From JBAIYU01 sp036763085 (GTDB taxonomy: Bacteria; Bacillota; Negativicutes; DSM-1736; Dendrosporobacteraceae), in contig NZ_JBAIYU010000017.1 in assembly GCF_036763085.1 (NCBI RefSeq), positions 248,001-312,000 of the forward strand: a stretch of DNA of 64,000 nucleotides, written 5' to 3'. Below, one piece after another: positions 17,760 through 25,234 of this stretch (position 1 is the stretch's first letter; every line of letters begins with the position of its first letter). Both the position numbers and the translations under genes were made by a program. Below the pieces are notes generated by a model, which saw only the letters and a program-made list of their open reading frames with translations, had not been told where the DNA came from and ran no database searches.

Positions 17760-18635
17760 ATGCTACAAGGAGTAATAGTAAAGTCATACAATAGTTATTA
17801 TTACGTACAGACATCTAATAAAGTAACTATGTGTACTTTGCGGGGAAGGTTTAAAAAAGAACGCTTCTCTCTCCTAGTAGGTGATGAAGTGAAGTTCACG
17901 ATGTTAGGGGAAGACAAAGGTGTAATTGAAGAAATTATGCCCCGCCAAAGTATGTTAAGACGACCAATGGTTGCTAATGTTGACCAAGTAATTTTAACTT
18001 TCGCGGCGGTTAATCCTGATATAAACACCGTTTTAGTAGACAGATTTCTCGTATTAGCTGAGCTATCCAGATTGAAGATAATAATTGGTATTAATAAGCT
18101 TGATTTAGCTAATACCGATGAACTATCTAGCTTAATAAGTTTATACAGAAATATCGGATACCAAGTTATTACGCTATCAGCAAAGCATAATGTAGGAATT
18201 AACGAGCTAAAAGGATTGCTAAGTGATCATATATCAGTATTTTCTGGGCCATCAGGAGCTGGTAAGTCTACTATTTTGAATGCTATAGAGCCTGGTCTCA
18301 AACTTAATACTGGCGAAGTGAGTGAGAAAATTGGCCGTGGCAAACATACAACACGTTTTGCAGAACTTCTACCGTTGTCCGGAGGCGGTTTCGTAGTTGA
18401 TACACCTGGATTTAGTTTTACTGAGTTTAATGATGTTTCCGAGATGGAATTAATAGAGTGCTTTCCGGAAATAGCCAAAATTTCACCGGCATGCAAATTT
18501 AGTACCTGCTTACACCTAAAGGAGCCTCAGTGTGCCGTTAAACAGGCTGTTCATGATGGTGTTATTACACAGCAGCGTTACGATTCTTATATCGAAATAT
18601 TAACTGCAATTAAGGAAGCCAAGAAAGGGTTTTAA
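17760..18635 (+). CDS. rsgA: Ribosome small-subunit-dependent GTPase A
   Basis: This circularly permuted GTPase checks late 30S subunit maturation. The 291-aa protein has an N-terminal OB fold, then the permuted G motifs G4 INKLD, G1 GPSGAGKST and G3 DTPGF. A C-terminal zinc module follows (CKFSTCLHLKEPQC, with Cys-Cys-His-Cys ligands). The start is the ATG at 17760 with AGGAGGGG; an upstream in-frame extension to 17712 overlaps prkC and is not conserved. prkC-rsgA-rpe is a conserved firmicute order. Confidence 0.96.
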   Translation: MLQGVIVKSYNSYYYVQTSNKVTMCTLRGRFKKERFSLLVGDEVKFTMLGEDKGVIEEIMPRQSMLRRPMVANVDQVILTFAAVNPDINTVLVDRFLVLAELSRLKIIIGINKLDLANTDELSSLISLYRNIGYQVITLSAKHNVGINELKGLLSDHISVFSGPSGAGKSTILNAIEPGLKLNTGEVSEKIGRGKHTTRFAELLPLSGGGFVVDTPGFSFTEFNDVSEMELIECFPEIAKISPACKFSTCLHLKEPQCAVKQAVHDGVITQQRYDSYIEILTAIKEAKKGF

Positions 18636-18639
18636 AATT

Positions 18640-19290
18640 ATGATTAAAATAGCACCCTCAATATTATCAGCAGACTTTTCGAAACTAGGCGAAGAAATTA
18701 GAAAGGTGGAAGCAGCTGGTGCTGATATGATCCATATTGATGTTATGGATGGTCATTTCGTGCCGAACCTTACCTTTGGTCCACCAGTAGTTGCCGCTTT
18801 ACGAAAAGTAACAAAGTTGACTTTTGATGTACATCTTATGGTCGAAAATCCGCAAGACTTAGTAATTCCATTTGCTAAAGCTGGTGCGGACATTATTACA
18901 GTGCATGCTGAAACGACCCATCACTTGAATAGACTGATACAAAGTATTAAGGAGGAGGGAGTTAAAGCAGCTGTAGCTCTTAATCCTTCAACACCACTTA
19001 GTATGGTTGAAGAAGTGCTTGAGGATTTAGATATGATATTATTAATGAGTGTAAATCCAGGATTCGGCGGGCAAAAATTCATTTATTCGGTATTAGATAA
19101 AATTGCTAGACTACGTGATATGCTTCGCAAACGTAATATGAATATCGAAATTCAAGTTGATGGTGGGATTAATAGCGAAACTGCACCTAAAGTTATTGAT
19201 GCCGGAGCTAGTATCTTGGTTGCTGGATCTGCTGTATATAACTCAGCTGATATAGATAAGGCAATTTTTGAACTAAGAGCAGGAAACTAG
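18640..19290 (+). CDS. rpe: Ribulose-phosphate 3-epimerase
   Basis: It interconverts ribulose 5-phosphate and xylulose 5-phosphate in the pentose phosphate pathway. The 216-aa protein has a full TIM-barrel family pattern: IAPSILSADFSKLGEE, the metal-binding HIDVMDGHFVPNLTFGP, VHLMVENP, MSVNPGFGGQKF and QVDGGINSETAP, with phosphate binding in VAGSAVY. It begins 4 bp after rsgA and is the last gene before the RFN leader. Confidence 0.96.
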   Translation: MIKIAPSILSADFSKLGEEIRKVEAAGADMIHIDVMDGHFVPNLTFGPPVVAALRKVTKLTFDVHLMVENPQDLVIPFAKAGADIITVHAETTHHLNRLIQSIKEEGVKAAVALNPSTPLSMVEEVLEDLDMILLMSVNPGFGGQKFIYSVLDKIARLRDMLRKRNMNIEIQVDGGINSETAPKVIDAGASILVAGSAVYNSADIDKAIFELRAGN

Positions 19291-19306
19291 AAAACATAAT
19301 AAACAC

Positions 19307-19335
19307 TTGATTAAACTAAATTTCGATGATAAAAT
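19307..19335 (+). promoter_or_regulatory. Sigma-A promoter of the riboflavin operon
   Basis: TTGATT (19307-19312), 17-bp spacer, TAAAAT (19330-19335) lies about 30 bp upstream of the RFN element. Confidence 0.7.
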
Positions 19336-19361
19336 TTATATATCGACAATTTTATAGTTAG

Positions 19362-19485
19362 CAGCCTTTGGGGCAAGGTGAAAAAGATTTTCTTTTAATT
19401 CCTGACCGGCGGTATAACCCGCGAGCCGTATGGCAGATCCGGCGTAATTCCGGAGTCGACAGTAAAGTCTGGATGGAAAAAGGCT
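19362..19485 (+). ncRNA. FMN riboswitch (RFN element)
   Basis: This leader binds FMN and represses riboflavin synthesis genes. The conserved blocks are visible: GGGGCAAGGTGAAA (19370 on), TTAATTCCTGACCGGCGGTA (19396 on), AACCCGCGAGCC, CAGATCCGG, CGTAATTCCGGAGTCGACAG and AAAGTCTGGATGGAAAAAGGC at the 3' closing stem. A terminator hairpin and ribD follow. Confidence 0.97.
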
Positions 19486-19565
19486 AGTATTATGCATTTA
19501 CTGCGTAGTATCTATTTGTTATGTCTATGTTTCTTTTTTCATAACTATTTTCCATGCTTTTTTAG

Positions 19566-19605
19566 GCTGTTAAAAAGTTTTAAACTTTTTAACAGCTTTT
19601 ATTTT
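19566..19605 (+). terminator. RFN-associated terminator before ribD
   Basis: A long A+T-rich stem, GCTGTTAAAAAGTTT paired with AAACTTTTTAACAGC, is followed by TTTTATTTTA. It is the expression platform of the FMN riboswitch. Confidence 0.85.
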
Positions 19606-19622
19606 ATCCTTGGAGGTCACAA

Positions 19623-20753
19623 ATGGATGAACAATATATGCGCCAAGCCTTACATATTTCCCAATATGCCATAGGTCGCACTAGTCCTAATCCGTTAGTT
19701 GGTGCCGTTATCGTAAAAGACGGCAGAGTGGTTGGGCAAGGTTGGCACAAGCAGGCAGGAACTCCTCATGCGGAGATTCATGCTTTAGCACAAGCTGGTG
19801 AATTGTCAAAAGGATCGACAATCTATGTGACATTAGAACCTTGCTCACATCATGGAAGAACTGGCCCTTGTACAGATGCTCTCATCAACGCTGGAATTGC
19901 AAGAGCAGTTATAGCAATGACTGATCCAAATCCACTAGTCGCAGGAAAAGGTATCGAAAAATTACGTGACGCTGGAATAAGAATTTCAGAAGGTGTTTTA
20001 GCTGCAGATGCGGCTAAAATAAATGAAGTTTTTTTAAAATGGATATCTTGTAAAATTCCATTCGTGGCTTTAAAAACTGCAATGACTTTAGATGGAAAGA
20101 TTGCAACACATACGGGGAACTCTAAATGGATTACTGGTGCTAAGTCAAGACAGCGTGTGCATGAGTATCGAGATACATACGATGCTATAATGACTGGTGT
20201 TGGTACAGTAATTGAAGATAATCCGGAATTAACTACCCGGTTGGAAACTAAAGGGAAAAATCCTACTAGAATAATAGTAGATAGCAAAGGGCGCATTCCT
20301 TTAAATTCTAAGATTATTACTGACAAGTCAGCGCCAACTATAATCGCAGTTACAGCACAAGCCGCTGCTGATAAAATTAAAAGCTTAGAAGCTGAAGGTA
20401 TAGAGGTAATTATAGTTTCTGAGAAAAATGGCAGAGTTGATTTGAGTAGACTACTTCGTGAACTGGGTAATAGGAGGCTTACAAGCATATTGCTTGAAGG
20501 AGGAGCCGAATTAAACGCTTCTATGTTAAATGAGAATTTAGTTGATAAAATTCACTGTTTTATCGCTCCTAAAATAATTGGAGGAAGCAGTGCCCCAGGA
20601 CCAGTTGGAGGGCAAGGAGTCGCGACTTTAGACTATGCATATTTACTTGAAGATATAAATAGTGAAGTTATCGATGACGATATATTGATTACTGCTTATT
20701 TACGAAATAGGGAGGGACGAGATGTTTACCGGACTTGTGGAAGAATTGGGTAA
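19623..20753 (+). CDS. ribD: Riboflavin biosynthesis deaminase/reductase
   Basis: This bifunctional enzyme deaminates the GTP-derived pyrimidine and then reduces its ribosyl side chain. The 376-aa protein has an N-terminal CDA-like deaminase domain with zinc motif HAEIHAL and PCSHHGRTGPC (about residues 51-85). The C-terminal reductase domain starts near 147 (PFVALKTAMTLDGKIATHTG, LLEGGAELNASML). The ATG has a GGAGGT site. Its last 32 bp overlap the ribE start. Confidence 0.97.
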   Translation: MDEQYMRQALHISQYAIGRTSPNPLVGAVIVKDGRVVGQGWHKQAGTPHAEIHALAQAGELSKGSTIYVTLEPCSHHGRTGPCTDALINAGIARAVIAMTDPNPLVAGKGIEKLRDAGIRISEGVLAADAAKINEVFLKWISCKIPFVALKTAMTLDGKIATHTGNSKWITGAKSRQRVHEYRDTYDAIMTGVGTVIEDNPELTTRLETKGKNPTRIIVDSKGRIPLNSKIITDKSAPTIIAVTAQAAADKIKSLEAEGIEVIIVSEKNGRVDLSRLLRELGNRRLTSILLEGGAELNASMLNENLVDKIHCFIAPKIIGGSSAPGPVGGQGVATLDYAYLLEDINSEVIDDDILITAYLRNREGRDVYRTCGRIG

Positions 20754-21384
20754 GGTTAAATCTATTTCTCGAGGTCAAAAATCTGTTCGTCTCACAATTA
20801 ATGCACTGAAGATTTTAACTGATGTTAAATTAGGTGATAGTATTGCTGTAAATGGGACATGCCTAACAGTAGTTGATTATAGCGATAAATTTTTTACTGC
20901 TGACGTCATGCCTGAAACTGTTGATAAGACAGTTTTAGCAAAGCTAAAACCGGGTGATACTGTTAATCTTGAGCGAACAATGCGTTTAGGTGATAGGTTT
21001 GGCGGTCATATTGTTAGCGGTCATATTGACGGAATGGGTGTTATAAGTGGTATGACTAAGGATGATAACGCCGTTATTATTCGGATAGAAGCAGGACAGG
21101 AAGTTATGCGTTATATAATAAAAAAAGGTTCGGTCGCTATCGATGGTATCAGTTTGACTGTTGTTGAATGTACTGAAGAATGGTTTACCGTTTCGCTCAT
21201 TCCTCACACTGCTTCAATGACTACTTTGGGAATAAAAAAAACAGGTGATCCCGTTAACCTTGAGACTGATGTAATCGGTAAGTACGTTGAAAAACTATTG
21301 GGATTTAACTATCAGGACAACGTAGATAAAACTAAGTCTGGTATAACATTAGATTTCTTAGGTAAACATGGATTTTCTATATAA
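20722..21384 (+). CDS. ribE: Riboflavin synthase, alpha subunit
   Basis: It dismutates two lumazines to riboflavin. The 220-aa protein shows the two tandem lumazine-binding beta-barrel repeats: MFTGLVEELGKV with NGTCLTVVDY and FTADVMPETVDKT in repeat one, then GHIVSGHIDGMG with DGISLTVVE and FTVSLIPHT in repeat two. The start overlaps the ribD end. Translation is probably coupled. Confidence 0.97.
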   Translation: MFTGLVEELGKVKSISRGQKSVRLTINALKILTDVKLGDSIAVNGTCLTVVDYSDKFFTADVMPETVDKTVLAKLKPGDTVNLERTMRLGDRFGGHIVSGHIDGMGVISGMTKDDNAVIIRIEAGQEVMRYIIKKGSVAIDGISLTVVECTEEWFTVSLIPHTASMTTLGIKKTGDPVNLETDVIGKYVEKLLGFNYQDNVDKTKSGITLDFLGKHGFSI

Positions 21385-21425
21385 AAAGCGTTACAGCATT
21401 CGAAAATATTAGGAGGTACATAAAA

Positions 21426-22634
21426 ATGAAGTTTGATAAAATAGAAGATGCGATTGAAGATATAAAAAATGGTAAGATAATAGTTGTTATAGATGACGAG
21501 GATCGTGAAAACGAAGGCGATCTATTAATGGCTGCTGATAAAGTAACGCCAGAAGCGATTAATTTTATGGCTACATATGGACGTGGTCTTATATGTATGC
21601 CTGTTGTTGGTGAACGTCTTGATCAACTTGGTATTGGTGCGATGGTCACCCAGAACACAGACTCACTTTCAACTGCATTTACCGTATCGATAGATGCATA
21701 CGATGTAACGACAGGAATTTCAGCAGCTGAAAGATCTTTAACTATTAAAACAGTATTAGATGAGAAAGCAACTCCTGATAGCTTAAGACGTCCAGGGCAT
21801 ATATTCCCTCTAAGATATTGTGAAGGAGGTGTCCTACGACGTGCTGGGCATACTGAAGCAGCCGTAGACTTTGCTAAATTAGCCGGTTTATATCCTGCTG
21901 GTGTAATTTGTGAAATAATGAATGACGATGGCACTATGGCAAGGGTTCCGCAACTAATGGAATTTGTTGAAAAACATGGCTTGAAACTAGTAACAATTGC
22001 CGATTTAATTAAGTATCGCAAAACTCATGAAAACTTTGTATTACGTGCAGCTGAAACAAAGCTGCCGACTAAATACGGTGAATTTAAGCTTATTGCTTAC
22101 GAGAGTGAGTTAGACAAGCAGTGTCATGTAGCCTTAGTCAAGGGGGATGTTACTGGACAGGAGAATGTTCTAGTACGTGTGCATTCCGAATGCCTAACAG
22201 GCGATGTGTTAGGTTCGCTGCGTTGTGATTGCGGAGATCAGCTTTCTTCCGCATTAAAGAGGATCGAAGAAGAAGGTAAGGGCGTACTTTTATATATGCG
22301 TCAAGAAGGACGCGGTATTGGGTTAGCTAATAAGATTCGTGCATATGCACTTCAAGATAAAGGCAAAGATACGGTAGAGGCTAATGAGGCTCTTGGTTTT
22401 GCAGCAGATTTACGTGATTACGGAATAGGTGCGCAGATATTGGCTGATTTAGGGCTTACAAGCATACGTCTTTTAACTAATAATCCTAAAAAACGTGCAG
22501 GTCTAGAAGGTTATGGTTTGACTATTGTCGACAGAGTTCCTTTGGAGATAAAAGCAAATCGTTTCAATAAAAAATATTTATCAGCAAAAAAAGTAAAATT
22601 AGGGCATATGCTCAAACAATACGAGGAGGCATAA
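21426..22634 (+). CDS. ribBA: Bifunctional DHBP synthase / GTP cyclohydrolase II
   Basis: This fusion makes both riboflavin precursors. The N-terminal RibB half (about residues 1-200) has DDEDRENEGDLLMAADK, GRGLICMPV and RRPGHIFPLRY with HTEAAVDFAKLAG. The C-terminal RibA half has the zinc motif SECLTGDVLGSLRCDCGDQL (about 257-276) and RQEGRGIGLANKIRAY. The length of 402 aa is standard. It has an AGGAGG site and is followed after 3 bp by ribH. Confidence 0.97.
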   Translation: MKFDKIEDAIEDIKNGKIIVVIDDEDRENEGDLLMAADKVTPEAINFMATYGRGLICMPVVGERLDQLGIGAMVTQNTDSLSTAFTVSIDAYDVTTGISAAERSLTIKTVLDEKATPDSLRRPGHIFPLRYCEGGVLRRAGHTEAAVDFAKLAGLYPAGVICEIMNDDGTMARVPQLMEFVEKHGLKLVTIADLIKYRKTHENFVLRAAETKLPTKYGEFKLIAYESELDKQCHVALVKGDVTGQENVLVRVHSECLTGDVLGSLRCDCGDQLSSALKRIEEEGKGVLLYMRQEGRGIGLANKIRAYALQDKGKDTVEANEALGFAADLRDYGIGAQILADLGLTSIRLLTNNPKKRAGLEGYGLTIVDRVPLEIKANRFNKKYLSAKKVKLGHMLKQYEEA

Positions 22635-22637
22635 AAT

Positions 22638-23102
22638 ATGGCAAAGGTTTTTGAAGGACAATTAGTAGCAGAAGGGTTAAAGGTTGGTATTGTAGTTGCA
22701 AGGTTTAATGAATTTATTACTAATAAATTATTAGGCGGTGCTATTGACGCTCTTAAAAGACATGGAGTGAGTGAAGACGATATTGAAATAGCTTGGGTTC
22801 CAGGAGCTTTCGAAATACCGCTGGTTGCACAGAAAATGGCTTTCAGCAAAAAATATCAAGCTGTTATTTGCTTAGGAACTGTTATTCGCGGTAGTACTCC
22901 TCACTTTGACTATGTATGTGCTGAGGTAACAAAAGGTGTAGCACAAGTTGGAATGGCTTCTGGAGTGCCAACAATATTTGGTGTTCTGACAACTGAAACC
23001 ATTGAACAAGCAGTTGAGAGAGCTGGCACAAAAGCTGGAAACAAAGGTTTCGATGCAGCTATGTCGGCTATTGAAATGGCTAATCTTATTAAAGATATGT
23101 AA
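22638..23102 (+). CDS. ribH: 6,7-dimethyl-8-ribityllumazine synthase
   Basis: It condenses the pyrimidine and DHBP to lumazine and assembles as a 60-mer or pentamer. The 154-aa protein has VVARFNEFITNKLL, WVPGAFEIPLVAQKM, the LGTVIRGSTPHFDYVC active-site loop with the catalytic His, and GVLTTETIEQAVERAG. It completes ribD-ribE-ribBA-ribH, so the cell can make riboflavin from GTP and ribulose 5-phosphate; rpe lies just upstream of the operon. Confidence 0.97.
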   Translation: MAKVFEGQLVAEGLKVGIVVARFNEFITNKLLGGAIDALKRHGVSEDDIEIAWVPGAFEIPLVAQKMAFSKKYQAVICLGTVIRGSTPHFDYVCAEVTKGVAQVGMASGVPTIFGVLTTETIEQAVERAGTKAGNKGFDAAMSAIEMANLIKDM

Positions 23103-23131
23103 AATATTTCCTGGAAATATATGGGGGTACT

Positions 23132-23686
23132 ATGAAGATAGGCATTATAAGTGATACCCATGGGTGTGCAGAAACATGGGTCAAGGTTTTTGATAAGTTT
23201 TTCTATGATGCTGACTTTATCATACATGCAGGAGATGTGTTATATCATGGGCCTCGTAATGACATTCCTGCAGAATATAATCCTAAACAATTAGCAGAAT
23301 TGATAAATAGTAGTACTATACCAATAATTGTTTCGTGTGGCAACTGTGATGCTGAGGTTGATAGTATGGTGCTGGATATTCCTATCCAGTCACCATACTG
23401 CCATATTATGGCTAATAACTTTAGAATAATAGCTACTCATGGACACAAACTAAGTATAGACGAACAGCAAATGATAGCTTCTAAGTATAAAGCGTCTTTA
23501 TTTATTACTGGTCACACTCACATAGCAAATCTTGCAAAAATAAACGGCATTATATTTTTGAACCCCGGTTCTCCAAGTATGTCCAAACGTGCTGATGGTA
23601 GAGGCACAATAGCTATTTTGGATGATGGCAGTGTAAGTTTAATTGACATTGAAAATGGAGAAGTACTACAAACAGAGTTATTATAA
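23132..23686 (+). CDS. YfcE/MJ0936-family metallophosphodiesterase
   Basis: This 184-aa calcineurin-like phosphoesterase has the binuclear metal motifs ISDTHG, HAGDVLYHGPRND, SCGNCDAEVD, ATHGHK and ITGHTHIA, followed by NPGSPS typical of YfcE. Homologues hydrolyse model phosphodiesters; the natural substrate is unknown. It lies 29 bp after ribH and 16 bp before hslO, so it is probably read from the rib transcript. Confidence 0.88.
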   Translation: MKIGIISDTHGCAETWVKVFDKFFYDADFIIHAGDVLYHGPRNDIPAEYNPKQLAELINSSTIPIIVSCGNCDAEVDSMVLDIPIQSPYCHIMANNFRIIATHGHKLSIDEQQMIASKYKASLFITGHTHIANLAKINGIIFLNPGSPSMSKRADGRGTIAILDDGSVSLIDIENGEVLQTELL

Positions 23687-23702
23687 CCTTAGGAGGGCTC
23701 AA

Positions 23703-24575
23703 ATGCAGGATCACTTGGTAAAAGCAACCGTTCCTGGATTACGTGCGTTTGCAGCGGTGACTACAAATTTAGTAGAAGATGCTCGAGAACGCCACGATTG
23801 TTATCCAATTGCTGCTGCGGCTTTAGGGCGTACTATGACTGCAACTTTGTTATTGGCTGCTAACTTGAAAAACCAGGAGAGTGTTACTGTAAGAATAGCT
23901 GGTAATGGCATTCTTGGTGAAATAATAGCTGATGCCGATGAGAATGGCAATGTTCGTGGATATGTCAAAAACCCACATGTAGATTTGCCGCTTCGCGAAG
24001 GTAAATTGGATGTCGGAGGTGCAGTCGGTTCTGGATCTATTTATGTAACTCGTTTTACTGGGCTTAAACATCCTTTTACGGGTAGTTCGGCTTTAGTAAG
24101 CGGCGAAATAGCTGAAGATGTTACAAACTATCTCTTAGTCTCGGAACAAACTCCTTCTAGTGTTGGACTTGGTGTACTTGTTGGACAAAAGCTAAATGTT
24201 TTAGCTTCAGGAGGCTTTTTCATTCAAGCTTTGCCAGACGCAGATGATAGTGCAATTTCCCAATTAGAAAAAAATCTCGCAACAATTCCTTCTGTATCAC
24301 AAATGATTTCATCAGGTTTGGACGCAGAAGGAATAATAAAGGAGATTTTTGCTGGGATGACAATCAACTTTAACGATAAATATCCAGTTAATTTTAATTG
24401 TCAGTGTTCATCAGACAAAATTGAGAAGGTGCTAATAAGCTTAGGTGAGGACGAATTAACTGGTTTGATTAATGAGGGACATGCGGAAGTAGTGTGTCAT
24501 TTTTGCAGCGAGAAATACCAGTTTGATGCTGAATACCTTCGTCAATTATTAGAAAGAATAAAGCAAAAAAAATAA
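23703..24575 (+). CDS. hslO: Redox-regulated chaperone Hsp33
   Basis: This cytoplasmic holdase is activated by disulfide formation under oxidative stress. The 290-aa protein has the Hsp33 N-terminal domain (RAFAAVTTNLVEDARERHDC, ALGRTMTATLLLAANLK) and the C-terminal zinc-cysteine switch CQC (about residue 234) and CHFC (about 267). The start at 23703 is set by TTAGGAGGGCTC just upstream; a longer in-frame reading overlaps the previous gene. It ends at a shared convergent terminator. Confidence 0.95.
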   Translation: MQDHLVKATVPGLRAFAAVTTNLVEDARERHDCYPIAAAALGRTMTATLLLAANLKNQESVTVRIAGNGILGEIIADADENGNVRGYVKNPHVDLPLREGKLDVGGAVGSGSIYVTRFTGLKHPFTGSSALVSGEIAEDVTNYLLVSEQTPSSVGLGVLVGQKLNVLASGGFFIQALPDADDSAISQLEKNLATIPSVSQMISSGLDAEGIIKEIFAGMTINFNDKYPVNFNCQCSSDKIEKVLISLGEDELTGLINEGHAEVVCHFCSEKYQFDAEYLRQLLERIKQKK

Positions 24576-24576
24576 A

Positions 24577-24610
24577 GGATCTGGTTTAAAACCAGTCCTT
24601 TTATTTTTAT
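24577..24610. terminator. Bidirectional terminator between hslO and rpmB
   Basis: AAAGGATCTGGTTT/AAACCAGTCCTTT is a near-perfect stem with A-rich left and T-rich right flanks (TTTTATTTTT). It serves hslO (+) and probably rpmB (-). Confidence 0.8.
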
Positions 24611-24622
24611 ATAGGATAATTA

Positions 24623-24814
24623 TTAAATTGCGCGTTGAATTTTACCGGAACGCAGGCAACGAGTACAAACGTTAACTCTTTTTACTTCTCCATTTACGAG
24701 TGCTCGAACACGTTGAATATTTGGTTTCCATGTGCGCTTGGTTTTTAAATTGGAGTGGCTGACGTTGAAGCCGCTGGATTCACCTTTAGCGCAGATTTCG
24801 CAAATATTTGCCAT
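24623..24814 (-). CDS. rpmB: 50S ribosomal protein L28 (zinc-binding form)
   Basis: This is a 63-aa large-subunit protein. It is the cysteine-containing (C+) form, with CEIC near the N-terminus and CTRC near the C-terminus forming a zinc site. The L28 core SGFNVSHSNLKTKRTWKPN is present. It is one of the few - strand genes here and is transcribed alone. It has an AAAGGAGGTGG ribosome binding site and a consensus promoter. Confidence 0.97.
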   Translation of the reverse strand: MANICEICAKGESSGFNVSHSNLKTKRTWKPNIQRVRALVNGEVKRVNVCTRCLRSGKIQRAI

Positions 24815-24866
24815 CTATTCCACCTCCTTTAACGAAGGACAAGACATCCTTATACATAACATCAAT

Positions 24867-24895
24867 ATTTTAGCATAATCTGCTTCTATATGCAA
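24867..24895 (-). promoter_or_regulatory. Sigma-A promoter of rpmB
   Basis: Read on the - strand: TTGCAT (24895-24890), 17-bp spacer, TAAAAT (24872-24867), about 50 bp upstream of the start codon. Confidence 0.7.
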
Positions 24896-24900
24896 TCTTT

Positions 24901-24929
24901 TTGAAAACTTTTGTTAAATCATTTATATA
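24901..24929 (+). promoter_or_regulatory. Candidate promoter for the DUF1858 gene and recG
   Basis: TTGAAA (24901-24906), 17-bp spacer, TATATA (24924-24929) lies back to back with the rpmB promoter. The leader would be about 65 nt. Confidence 0.4.
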
Positions 24930-25000
24930 AAAATTGAGCAGGATTTTAAATCAAATAAATTGAAGTAGTCTTTGACTCTATAAATAGAGGAGGTACTTAA

Positions 25001-25198
25001 GTGATTACGAAAAACACATCTATAATTGAAGTATTACGTTCAATCCCTCAATCTCGCGAAGTATTTATAAAACATGGTATGAGTTGTGTCGGGTGTATGG
25101 GAGCGGTTATGGAAACCATCGAGAATGGAGCTCGACTGCACGGAATTAATGTTGAAGTATTAGTAAAAGAATTAAATGATACTATATTAAAAAAGTAA
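25001..25198 (+). CDS. DUF1858 domain protein
   Basis: This 65-aa protein consists of one DUF1858 domain: TSIIEVLRSIPQSREVFIKHGMSC, then VGCMGAVMETIENGARLHGI and a C-terminal helix. The conserved Cys pair in GMSCVGCMG is typical. The family also occurs fused to hybrid-cluster and ScdA-like iron/nitric-oxide proteins, so a redox or cluster role is possible but unproven. It starts with GTG behind AGAGGAGGT and precedes recG by 36 bp. Confidence 0.85.
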   Translation: MITKNTSIIEVLRSIPQSREVFIKHGMSCVGCMGAVMETIENGARLHGINVEVLVKELNDTILKK

Positions 25199-25234
25199 TT
25201 TTTATGAATATAGTTGCCTTTGGGGTGAGTTTGC

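Noticed and set aside
19492..19674. 60-aa frame between the RFN element and ribD
   Set aside because: It runs through the riboswitch terminator stem and into ribD in another frame, with no ribosome binding site.
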